The notes under the pieces: generated by a model
Told to the model about the DNA's origin: nothing
Database searches by the model: none
What the model saw: the letters and a program-made list of their open reading frames with translations, nothing else
In this document: in pieces, positions 1 to 7,117 of the stretch
Layout: each line of letters opens with the position of its first letter
Position numbering within the stretch: the stretch's first letter is position 1
Position numbers and translations under genes: made by a program
NCBI RefSeq assembly: GCF_017916255.1
Contig: NZ_CP072827.1
Span: 5,791,501-5,855,500 of the forward strand
Source of the DNA: Streptomyces mobaraensis NBRC 13819 = DSM 40847
GTDB lineage: Bacteria; Actinomycetota; Actinomycetes; Streptomycetales; Streptomycetaceae
Length of the DNA stretch: 64,000 nucleotides
Direction of reading: 5' to 3'

Positions 1-486
1 GCGGCCGACGCCGCGCGGCGCGTAGCCGATGAAGTCGTACGCCTCGGCGAGCCTCTTCCACGCCGGGAGACCGGCCAGCAGCGGGAAGATCATCCCGGAG
101 CCGCCGGGGCCGCCCGGGTTGAAGACGAGCGCGCCCTGCCGGGCCGAGCGGTCGCCGGTGGCGTGGCCCCTGCTGACGGTGAGACTGATGTGCTTGCCGT
201 TGGGGTGGGCGTAGTCCACCGGGACGGAGAACGTGCCGCACTCCACGGGCGCGGGCAGGCCCTCGGCGGCCGGGCAGGCCCCGAACGTGATGCCCTTGGC
301 CGCGGCCCGCTCGGCCGCGAGCACCACGCCGCGGGCCTCGGCGGGGCTGTCGGCGGCGGAGGGGGCCGTGGGGGCCGTGGGAGAGAGGAGCGCTTCGGTG
401 CCGTGGGCGGCCGGAGCGGAGGTGACGGCGGTGAGGCCGGTGAGGAGGAGGGATCCGACGGTTCCGTAGAGGGCGACTGCGCGCAC
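1..486 (-). CDS. Secreted alpha/beta hydrolase, S33 tripeptidyl-aminopeptidase type (partial, 3' end outside window)
   Basis: The gene runs off the left edge, leaving 162 N-terminal residues. I start it at a GTG at 486, because reading from there gives a signal-peptide-like stretch (residues 1-27, hydrophobic core GSLLLTGLTAV ending in an Ala-rich region). An ATG at 500 is in another frame. The mature part has a CGTFSVPVDYAHP block and NPGGPGGSG (123-131), the glycine-rich oxyanion-hole loop of Streptomyces S33 peptidases, then DFIGYAPRGVGR, the usual D-x-RGxGxS lead-in. The catalytic serine lies beyond the window. By family it would be an exported peptidase releasing short peptides or hydrolysing esters. 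Family assignment is good; substrate is unknown. Confidence 0.85.
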   Translation of the reverse strand, partial: MRAVALYGTVGSLLLTGLTAVTSAPAAHGTEALLSPTAPTAPSAADSPAEARGVVLAAERAAAKGITFGACPAAEGLPAPVECGTFSVPVDYAHPNGKHISLTVSRGHATGDRSARQGALVFNPGGPGGSGMIFPLLAGLPAWKRLAEAYDFIGYAPRGVGR

Positions 487-642
487 GGGCGTCCCTTCAT
501 ATCTAATTGCGACAAAAGGGATATTCGATACACGGATCGGCGAAGTAAAGCACCGGGGGGAGATGTCGGGGGAGTTGGGCCCGATGGGCCCCGCCCCCGC
601 CCCCGCCCCGGCCCCGGGTGGGGCCCGCGGGTGGTTCGCGCG

Positions 643-1428
643 TCAGTAGCGGTGGGCCGCCAGCGTCTCCGCCAGCGCGGCGCGCAGCTCCGGGTCGCGG
701 AGGGCGCGGCGGCCGTGCACGGCCAGTGAGGTGAGCAGGCCGACATCGTCCTGTCCGGTGCCGTCGGCCGGGCGGACCACCGGCGCCCGGTCGAGCAGCG
801 CCCGGCCGGCGGTGGAGGCCCAGAGGGTGTCGGGGTTCACCTCGTACCGCGCGATGGCCAGGCAGCCGGCCGTCAGCGCCAGCGGCACGGCCAGCCAGCC
901 GGCGGTCCGCCCGAACGCGGCGCCGTCGGGCAGCGTCAGCAGCGTCGCCACCCCGGTGAGCAGGGACAGCGCACAGGCCGCCCGGACCTGCCGGACGGCG
1001 CCCGTCACCTCCTGGCGGACCCGCGCGGGCACCGCCAGGCCGGCCGCCGTCAGCCGGTCGGCGAGCGCGCGCACCGCGTCGGCCGTGCCGTGCGCGGCCC
1101 GTATCCGCGGGACGGGGGACTGTCCTTCGGGGCCCATCGCGCTGATCACCGAGCGCTCGACCTCGTCCCGGCCCACCGGGTCGACGACGGTCGCCCACCC
1201 CGTGTGCGCCAGCAGCAGCCGCCGCTGCCGGGCCATCGCGACCAGCGTGAGGTCGGTGACCCGGTCCGGGCCGCCGTTCAGGAACGCCGTCTCGTACAGC
1301 GTCAGGGTGTCGAACCCGGCGACGGCCGGGCCGGGCGCGGGGCCCGCCGCCGCCATCGCGGCGTGGCAGAGACGGGCGCAGGCGGCGACGGCGACCACGC
1401 ACGTCACGATCAGCAGAACGACCCACAT
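643..1428 (-). CDS. TIGR04222-type membrane protein
   Basis: 261 residues. An N-terminal membrane helix (about 2-22) precedes a cytosolic stretch with the features of the TIGR04222 domain: LYETAFLNGGPDRVTDLTLVAM, then short helices and a VDRLTAAGLAV-like segment. Two further hydrophobic stretches (about 150-167 and 176-192) form a hairpin. The family is widespread in Streptomyces and has no known function that I can name. It stands alone, divergent from the NERD-like gene that begins at 1579. The ATG start is unambiguous, since the first codons already form the membrane helix. Confidence 0.75.
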   Translation of the reverse strand: MWVVLLIVTCVVAVAACARLCHAAMAAAGPAPGPAVAGFDTLTLYETAFLNGGPDRVTDLTLVAMARQRRLLLAHTGWATVVDPVGRDEVERSVISAMGPEGQSPVPRIRAAHGTADAVRALADRLTAAGLAVPARVRQEVTGAVRQVRAACALSLLTGVATLLTLPDGAAFGRTAGWLAVPLALTAGCLAIARYEVNPDTLWASTAGRALLDRAPVVRPADGTGQDDVGLLTSLAVHGRRALRDPELRAALAETLAAHRY

Positions 1429-1578
1429 ACGGGTGTTCTACTCGACGGCTCGCCTCTCGCGCACCTCCATGTCCGGAATGCGGGCTTTGGTGGTCCGGTG
1501 TGCCGGATCCGCGCCCGGCCGGCGAGCGGCGTACGGGTCCGGCGCCGCCGTCCTGCGGCAAGATGGCGGGTGGGGGTG

Positions 1579-2310
1579 ATGGGCGTGCGCGAGCGGCCGG
1601 GAACGGGAGCCGGAGCGGGAGCGGGGGCGGGTCCCGGGGCGAAGGGCGGGGCGGTCGGGCGGAGGTACGACCCGGACCGGCTGTTCCTGCCCCCCGACGA
1701 CGACCTGGCGCCCAACCGCCCCGGCGAGACCCTCCGCGCCCGCCTCGACGCGTCCCGCGCCGGCCGCGGCACCCTCCTGCTGGCCCGGCTGCTCGGCCGC
1801 CGTCCCGCGGAGGACCGCTGGCGCCGGGCCCTGGCCGCCGAACAGCAGGTCGGCGCGGCCCTGGACGGGCTGACCGCGGGCGGCTGGGAGGTGCTGCACT
1901 CCGTCGTCCTGCCCGGCGACGCCGTCATCCCGCACCTGCTGATCGGCCCCGGCGGCGTCTTCGCCGTCCTCGTCGAACCCACCCGGCGCGCCCCGGCGCG
2001 GGCGGACGACGCCGTGATCCGCGTCCCGCGCGAACGCCATCCGCGCCCCGCCGTCCGCCGCGCCCGCCAGAGCGCGGCCCGCGCCTCCCTGGTCCTCACC
2101 CGCGGCTGCGGCTTCCCGGTCCCGGTGGGCCCGGTCGTCGTCCTGCCCGGCGCCACGGAGGTCCACGACGAGTCCGAGCGGGGCGACGTCCGCGTGCTGC
2201 TGCTGCGCCAGGTGACGGGCCTGGGGGTGCTCGGCGGCGTTCTCCACCCGGACCGCGTGGACCGCGTCCATACGGTGGCGCGCAACCGGCGGTTGTGGCT
2301 GGGCTGTTGA
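1579..2310 (+). CDS. NERD-like (nuclease-related) protein, catalytic residues apparently lost
   Basis: 243 residues starting at an ATG just after an in-frame GTG at 1576. The N-terminal 20 residues are a low-complexity Gly/Ala run. The central part (about 85-220) follows the NERD fold as found in actinomycetes: AEQQVGAALDGL, GWEVLHSVVLPG, HLLIGPGGVFAVLVEP, and a C-terminal VGPVVVLPG with HPDRVDRV. In active relatives the strand before HLLIGPGG carries an Asp (usually xDxDH) and the next strand a Lys (NTK/VKH). Here those positions read VIPH and VEP, so nuclease activity is doubtful. The NERD call is inferred from pattern; a structural comparison would settle it. Confidence 0.6.
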   Translation: MGVRERPGTGAGAGAGAGPGAKGGAVGRRYDPDRLFLPPDDDLAPNRPGETLRARLDASRAGRGTLLLARLLGRRPAEDRWRRALAAEQQVGAALDGLTAGGWEVLHSVVLPGDAVIPHLLIGPGGVFAVLVEPTRRAPARADDAVIRVPRERHPRPAVRRARQSAARASLVLTRGCGFPVPVGPVVVLPGATEVHDESERGDVRVLLLRQVTGLGVLGGVLHPDRVDRVHTVARNRRLWLGC

Positions 2311-2478
2311 GGGGGGGCGGCCGGGAAGGATCCGGCTGACTGCCCAGGCCGGTCGCCGACCCGGCTCGCGGGCGGGTCCGACGGCTCGGCCGCCGGTACG
2401 GGCGTCGCGGCGGACGCCGGCGGCCTGGCCGCCGGGTTCGGCGGGTGGGGTGGTGGAGCCGGAGGCGGAGCGGACGGG

Positions 2479-2724
2479 CTAGACGGCCGCGTACGCGTAC
2501 GCGCGCCCGCGGGGTGTCCGGGTGAGGACGCGCTTGCCGTGCAGGCGGCGGAGGATGATCACGACCGTGCAGTAGGTGAGGGCCCCCGGCAGCTCCCGCT
2601 GCACCTCGCGCGGGGTCAGCGGGGTGCCGGCCCGGCGCAGTGCCGCGAGGACCTCGCACTCCAGCGCGCCGCTCGCGCGGCGGCGCCCGCGACGTACCGC
2701 GGTGGCAGGTGTGCCCGCTCCCAT
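2479..2724 (-). CDS. BlaI/MecI/CopY-type winged-helix regulator, C-terminally short
   Basis: 81 residues from an ATG at 2724, preceded by a strong GGAGGAACCGAGGAC ribosome-binding region. A longer GTG start at 2796 adds only unrelated sequence. The protein has the winged helix of BlaI-family repressors: LECEVLAALRRAGTPLTPREVQREL, YCTVVIILRRLHGKRVLTRTPRGRAYAY. It stops directly after the wing. Family members normally continue about 40 residues with a helical dimerisation region. No frame downstream of the TAG restores such a sequence. No BlaR-type partner lies nearby. It may be a truncated, possibly non-dimerising regulator. Confidence 0.65.
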   Translation of the reverse strand: MGAGTPATAVRRGRRRASGALECEVLAALRRAGTPLTPREVQRELPGALTYCTVVIILRRLHGKRVLTRTPRGRAYAYAAV

Positions 2725-2742
2725 GTCCTCGGTTCCTCCGCT

Positions 2743-2775
2743 GTACGACGTCTGCGACGTGCACGACGTGATCAC
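2743..2775. promoter_or_regulatory. Three CGACGT repeats upstream of the BlaI-type gene
   Basis: CGACGT occurs at 2746, 2755 and 2764, a 9-bp period, followed by ATCACGTGCT. It lies 20-50 bases upstream of the regulator's start, where an autoregulatory operator would sit. The function is inference from position and repetition only; the arrangement does not match the classical BlaI operator. Confidence 0.3.
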
Positions 2776-2902
2776 GTGCTGCAGGGGTCCGGTCACGGAC
2801 CCGACAGACGAGTGTAAGGGGCCGCCCGGACATATAGCGGCGAAGCGGTGGGACGGAGGGGCGGGGGCGGGGCCCTGGCGCGGGGGTGCGGCGGTGGGGC
2901 GG

Positions 2903-3730
2903 TTACGCGGTGGGCGCCGTCGTGCCGTCCGTGCCGTCTGTGCCGTCCGTGCCGTCGAGAAAGGAGCGGGTGAGGGACGCCAGCTCGCCCGGGTCGCCGA
3001 ACCAGTCCATGTGGCCCTGGCCGGGGACCTCCACGAGGCGGCTGCCGGGGATCGCGGCGTGCAGGTCGCGCGATCCGGCGATCGGGATCATCGCGTCGTC
3101 CGCGAACCCCACGACCAGGGTCGGCGCGGTGATGCGCGGCAGCAGGCCGCGGATGTCGACGTGCAATCCGAGTTCTATCTGGCGGAGCACGCCGGCGGGC
3201 GGCCAGGGGTCCCAGAGGTACCGCGCCAGCCCGTCGTGGCCGAAGTCGTCGAGGGCCGACGCGCCGTAGCCGGTCAGCGCGGAGAACCGTTTGAACAGTT
3301 CGCGGTCCGTGCGGCCGAGCTTGAGCCAGGTCTCGAAGTAGAACCGGTCGCGGGGTCCGGTCGAGTGCGACCAGCCGGCGACCAGGACGAGCCGGCGCAC
3401 CAGCCCGGGGTACTCGGCGGCGACGGCCGCCGCGGCGACCGCGCCGAGCGAGAAGCCCAGCAGGTCGACCGGGCCGTCGACGGCGGCGCGCGCCGCCCCG
3501 GCGACCTGGGCGGCGACGAGATCCAGGGTTAGGGGATCGCCGTTGTCGCCGGTCAGGCCGCTGCCGCTGAGGTTGGGGCGGACGACCGTGTGATCGTCGG
3601 CGAAGTACGGCACGACGTTGCCGAAGACCTTCTCGGCGTCCCCGCCGGTGCCGTGCACCAGGACCAGCCCCGGTCCTCGGCCCTCGCTTTCGTAGTGGAC
3701 GCGGGTGTCGCGAACGGTGGTGAAAGGCAT
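2903..3730 (-). CDS. Alpha/beta hydrolase
   Basis: 275 residues, ATG at 3730 with GGGAG upstream. The alpha/beta-hydrolase landmarks are present: LVLVHGTGG (oxyanion loop, 22-30), nucleophile elbow G-F-S-L-G (Ser94), an acid around Asp211/212 (VVGFADDAMIP) and His240 (GQGHMDW). This is the usual size of a soluble single-domain hydrolase of the 3-oxoadipate enol-lactonase or esterase type. The C-terminus ends in four DGT units from a 9-bp tandem repeat, probably disordered. It lies tail-to-head next to the LysR gene, separated by about 200 bp. Substrate cannot be inferred. Confidence 0.85.
   Translation of the reverse strand: MPFTTVRDTRVHYESEGRGPGLVLVHGTGGDAEKVFGNVVPYFADDHTVVRPNLSGSGLTGDNGDPLTLDLVAAQVAGAARAAVDGPVDLLGFSLGAVAAAAVAAEYPGLVRRLVLVAGWSHSTGPRDRFYFETWLKLGRTDRELFKRFSALTGYGASALDDFGHDGLARYLWDPWPPAGVLRQIELGLHVDIRGLLPRITAPTLVVGFADDAMIPIAGSRDLHAAIPGSRLVEVPGQGHMDWFGDPGELASLTRSFLDGTDGTDGTDGTTAPTA
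2922..2957. repeat. 9-bp tandem repeat inside hydrolase C-terminus
   Basis: Four copies of GTGCCGTCC/T encode the repeated Asp-Gly-Thr near the C-terminus of the hydrolase. The period is a multiple of three, so copy-number change keeps the reading frame. Confidence 0.8.
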
Positions 3731-3930
3731 GCGGGCTCCCTGGATCGCAGCACTGAGGAGACCCCGGACGCCGGCCGGCCGCCGGTCCCGGTGATCGTTC
3801 GCATCATGTCGGCGGCCGGGAGGCGAGGCCAAGGAGGCGCGGGGTTCTCTGTCACAACGCGCTTGCGGGCAGGGCGACTTCAGGGGGCGGGGGCGGGCCG
3901 GTGCGCTCTGCTGCCGGGCGCGGGGCCTCG

Positions 3931-4920
3931 TCATCGGGGGCGGGGTGCGCTGTCCCCCGGAGGGGGCTCCGTCGAGGTTCCGGCCCCGGCCCCGCCCCCG
4001 GTCAGCGTTCTGCGGACGGCCTCGCGGAGCCAGCGGTGGGCTCCGTCGGCGGCGTGGCGCGGGTGCCAGGCCATGCCCATGGTCACGGGCGGGAGCGGCA
4101 GGGGGATGTCCAGGAGGTGGAGGCCGAGGGCGGTGGCGGTGCGGGTGAGGGGCGAGGGGGCGGCGCCGGGGAGAGCGGCGGGGACGAGGCAGACGACGTC
4201 GCTGTGGGCGACGAGGTGCATCGCGGCCAGGTGGCTGGGGAGGACGGCGGTGACCCGCCGGCGGAGGTCCCGTTCGGCGAGTGCGGCGTCGAGGGGGCCG
4301 GTGAACCGGCCGCGGCGGCTGACCGTGACGTGTTCCGCCGCGGCGAGCCGGGCCGGGGTCAGCGGCTCCGCGGCGAGCGGGTGGCCGGGCCGGACGGCCG
4401 CGGCCATCCGCAGGGTGACCAGCTCCTCGACGCGGGTCTCGGGATCGACGTGGTCGATCACTCCGACCTCCAGGTCGATCCGGCCGTCGCGGAGGGCCGG
4501 ACCGGCCTCCAGTTCCTCGGCCCGCAGCCGCAGCGAGACCCCCGGCGCCTCCCGGCGGGCCAGCTCCAGCAGCCCCGGGGCGAGCGCCGCGCCGACCAGG
4601 TCGGCGGCCTGGAGGGTGAAGGTGCCGCGCAGGGCGGCCGGGTCGACCTCGGAGCCGGGGCTGAGCAGCGCGCCGAGGCGGCGCACCACCTCGGCGGCCT
4701 CGTCGCGCAGCTCCTGGGCGCGGGGGGTGGGCACCATGCCCTGCCCGGCCCGGACGAGGAGGGGGTCCTGGAGGACCCGGCGGAGGCGGGCCAGCGTACG
4801 GCTCATGGCGGCGGGCGAGGTGTGCAGGCGAGCGGCGGCGCGGGTGACGCTCCGCTCGTCCAGCAGGGCGTTCAGGGCGACGGCGAGCTGGGCGTCGATC
4901 ACCGGTTCGGGGCTGTTCAC
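3931..4920 (-). CDS. LysR family transcriptional regulator
   Basis: 329 residues from GTG at 4920, chosen because it lies 9 codons before the canonical LysR helix-turn-helix (LAVALNALLDERSVTRAAARLHTSPAAMSRTLARLR, about residues 12-47). Reading further upstream would overlap the divergent gene. The effector domain follows from about 85 to 300. The last 30 residues are Pro/Gly-rich. Transcribed divergently from the NmrA-like gene at 5033 across a 112-bp gap that contains an inverted repeat. By family habit it would control that gene. Confidence 0.88.
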   Translation of the reverse strand: MNSPEPVIDAQLAVALNALLDERSVTRAAARLHTSPAAMSRTLARLRRVLQDPLLVRAGQGMVPTPRAQELRDEAAEVVRRLGALLSPGSEVDPAALRGTFTLQAADLVGAALAPGLLELARREAPGVSLRLRAEELEAGPALRDGRIDLEVGVIDHVDPETRVEELVTLRMAAAVRPGHPLAAEPLTPARLAAAEHVTVSRRGRFTGPLDAALAERDLRRRVTAVLPSHLAAMHLVAHSDVVCLVPAALPGAAPSPLTRTATALGLHLLDIPLPLPPVTMGMAWHPRHAADGAHRWLREAVRRTLTGGGAGAGTSTEPPPGDSAPRPR

Positions 4921-4947
4921 CAGGGTAATTCCATTCTGGGCAATGAT

Positions 4948-4977
4948 TCGTTGCCGATATTCCCATTGTGGCAACGA
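4948..4977. promoter_or_regulatory. Inverted repeat between divergent lysR and nmrA-like genes
   Basis: TCGTTGCC (4948-4955) and GGCAACGA (4970-4977) form a perfect 8-bp inverted repeat with 14 bases between. The neighbouring CCATTCTGGGCAA (4931-4943) and CCATTGTGGCAA (4963-4974) are near-direct repeats sharing the right arm. Position and symmetry fit a LysR operator, with the TTGCC...GGCAA ends matching the usual T-Nx-A style. Binding is inferred. Confidence 0.5.
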
Positions 4978-5032
4978 GGGCTGCTCACCAGGATGAGGGC
5001 GTACCGAATCGGCTCGACCTCTGGGGTCCCTC

Positions 5033-5926
5033 ATGATCGTCATCACCGCTCCCACCGGGAAGATCGGCCGCCGGCTGCTGCCGCTGCTCCTGGAATCCGC
5101 CCCCGCCCGGGGCGAGCGCCTGCGCGTGGTCGTCCGCGACCCGGCCCGGCTCCCCGACGCGGTACGCGACCGCGTCGAGGTCGTCACCGGCTCGCACGGC
5201 GACGCCGAGGTCGTCGACCGGGCCTTCGACGGCGCGGACGCGGTCTTCTGGCTCGTCCCCCCGGATCCGTTCCGGTCCCCGGACGACGGCTACTCCGGCT
5301 TCACCCGCCCCGCCGCGAAGGCCCTCGCCGCCCACGGGGTCGGGCACGTCGTCGCCGTCTCCGCGCTGGGCCGCGGCACCCCGGCCGCCGGCCGCGCCGG
5401 GCTCGTCACGGCCTCCCTGGCCATGGACGACCTGATCGCGGGCACCGGCGTCGCCTACCGCGCCCTGGCCTGCCCGTCCTTCTTCGAGAACCTGCTGGAG
5501 GAGGCCGGCTCCCTGCGGGAGCGGGGCGTCTTCACCGACACCGTCGCCGCCGACCGCAAGGCCCCGCTCGTCGCGGTCGCGGACGTCGCCGCCGTCGCCG
5601 CCCGCCTGCTCCTGGACCGGACCTGGACGGGCACGGGCAGCGTCCCCGTCCTCGGCCCCGAGGACGTCTCCCCCGACGACCTCGCCCGCGTCATGAGCGA
5701 GCGACTGGGCCGCCCCGTCCGCTACGAGCGGCAGCCGCTCGACGAACTCCGGGCCGGCCTCTCCCGGCACGGTCTGGACGAGGCGTTCGTGCGGGGTGTC
5801 GTCGACATGAAGCGGGCCAAGGACGACGGCCTCGACGCCGGCGTCACGCGTACGCCGGACACCGCGACCCCGACGGCCTTCGAGGACTGGTGCGCCCGGG
5901 TCCTGAAGCCGGCCGTCCTGTCCTGA
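5033..5926 (+). CDS. NmrA-like NAD(P)-dependent oxidoreductase
   Basis: 297 residues. The N-terminus [20 protein letters not shown] is the Rossmann nucleotide-binding loop in the TGxxG/A style of the atypical short-chain family (NmrA / NAD(P)H-binding). [11 protein letters not shown] strand and an [14 protein letters not shown] loop are typical of quinone- or azo-reductase-like members. There is no YxxxK catalytic pair, as usual in this branch. It is divergent from the LysR regulator and followed 82 bases later by the darcynin-like gene, so the two probably form one transcript under LysR control. Substrate is unknown. Confidence 0.85.
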   Translation: MIVITAPTGKIGRRLLPLLLESAPARGERLRVVVRDPARLPDAVRDRVEVVTGSHGDAEVVDRAFDGADAVFWLVPPDPFRSPDDGYSGFTRPAAKALAAHGVGHVVAVSALGRGTPAAGRAGLVTASLAMDDLIAGTGVAYRALACPSFFENLLEEAGSLRERGVFTDTVAADRKAPLVAVADVAAVAARLLLDRTWTGTGSVPVLGPEDVSPDDLARVMSERLGRPVRYERQPLDELRAGLSRHGLDEAFVRGVVDMKRAKDDGLDAGVTRTPDTATPTAFEDWCARVLKPAVLS

Positions 5927-6008
5927 CGAGGACGCGAGTCCTCGCACCCGTTTCCCCCTCCCAGCCAATGCCCGACCAGTCCCAACCATCCCAACCGAAG
6001 GAAGCACT

Positions 6009-6374
6009 GTGTCCACTCAGGCAACCGAAGCCCCTGTCACCGTCTTCATGCTCGTCAAGACCACGCGCGCATGGCTCGACAAGACCCCCGAGGAGCGGAT
6101 GCACGCCCTCACCACCGAGATCGTCCCCGTCATCGAGGCCAAGACCACCGGCGTCCGGTCCCGCTTCTTCGACACCGAGTTCTACTCGACGCGCGTCACC
6201 GACGTCTGGCTCTGGGAGGCCCGCGACCACCAGGCGTACCAGCTCCTGATCGACGCGCTGCGGGAAACGCCGTTCTGGGACCACTACTTCGAGGTCGTCG
6301 ACCTCCTCGTCGGCGTCGAGAACGGCTATGCCCGCACCTACGGCTTCGACACCGTGACCACCATCAACACCTGA
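6009..6374 (+). CDS. Darcynin-like small protein
   Basis: 121 residues starting at a GTG with GAAGGAAG just upstream. The sequence carries the pattern I associate with the darcynin family: [60 protein letters not shown]. It is a compact alpha/beta (ferredoxin-like dimer) fold by analogy, and the family has no established function. Probably co-transcribed with the NmrA-like gene. The next 700 bp hold only remnants, so this gene marks the left border of the disturbed region. Confidence 0.75.
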   Translation: MSTQATEAPVTVFMLVKTTRAWLDKTPEERMHALTTEIVPVIEAKTTGVRSRFFDTEFYSTRVTDVWLWEARDHQAYQLLIDALRETPFWDHYFEVVDLLVGVENGYARTYGFDTVTTINT

Positions 6375-6480
6375 CACACCAGCGAAAGACCGACGCGCCG
6401 GTGAACCTGGGCGACTGCGGATAGAGCGGGTTCGGCCCACCGCGACTTCGGACCCGCGTCCGCCGGCGGCGCGGCAGTGG

Positions 6481-6560
6481 TCAGGAGCGCCCGCGCAGGG
6501 CCGGGTGGTCGGCGATCACCGTCGCCGAGCCGGGGGCGATCTCGACCGCGCCGCCGTCGC
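6481..6560 (-). pseudogene. 3' fragment of an unrecognised gene (left copy)
   Basis: Reading the minus strand gives EIAPGSATVIADHPALRGRS and a stop at 6481. About 70 bp here (6479-6545) closely match 16469-16536, which encodes nearly the same C-terminus. Upstream of this block the sequence no longer reads as a protein. I do not recognise the parent family. The two copies are in the same orientation 9.99 kb apart. Confidence 0.5.
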
Positions 6561-6763
6561 CGTAGATCCGGCGTTCACTGTGGCAGCGGTCGGTGTCACG
6601 ACATCCCGGGTTCGACGAGCACCCGGGCGGCTGGCCGGTGCAGACGGCGCCCGGACGAAAGGGCTGGCTTCTTGTCGGCGAGTGGTGGCCGGACCTGGCC
6701 CAGGACAAGCGACGAAGCGGCGGCGGTGACGACGCGGTGACGGGCAGACGGAAATGTCTTTCT

Positions 6764-6895
6764 GCGTGAGGTGCGCGAGGTCGACCAGCGTCCGCACCGG
6801 CCCGTCCGTGCACAGCAGCCCGTCGCACAGCTCGAACAAGGCGTCGCCCTGTATGGTCAGAGACGCGTCCAGCCCAGACCGGAAGTGTGCGGCTT
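6764..6895 (-). mobile_element. N-terminal remnant of a DDE transposase
   Basis: The minus strand encodes FRSGLDASLTIQGDALFELC followed by DGLLCTDGPVRTLVDL. This resembles the start of a transposase group abundant in Streptomyces (the NF041680/IS701-like kind, whose N-terminus reads ...ADALFELxDALLCxDGPVRTLVxLSL). After VDL the match ends, and the catalytic part and terminal repeats are absent. It is therefore a fossil. Family naming is from memory and moderately sure. Confidence 0.5.
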
Positions 6896-7117
6896 CCGGC
6901 GAACGTAGCCAGCAGGGCGCCCTGTTGCGCCTTGCTCACGACCGCGGCCTTGGCGCTGATCCACGCTGTGACGGGAGCACAGGATCAGTCGAAGGCCGCC
7001 TTCACGTCCCCCGAATACGTGCCCCTTGTACAAGCCGGGCGGTACGCAACCTCCGGGCGGTCTGCTCGTTGTCCCTGTGTCGCGCGGCCGGCGGAAGATG
7101 CTCGATCGGGGGCGGAG

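Noticed and set aside
2903..4966. Single 687-residue protein joining the alpha/beta hydrolase to upstream sequence
   Set aside because: The first 410 residues are Arg/Pro-rich antisense of lysR. A good RBS and ATG at 3730 define the real gene.
6887..7117. N-terminal extension of the NACHT protein
   Set aside because: The added residues lack hydrophobic or family character. ATG 7118 has an RBS-like stretch and directly precedes the membrane helix.
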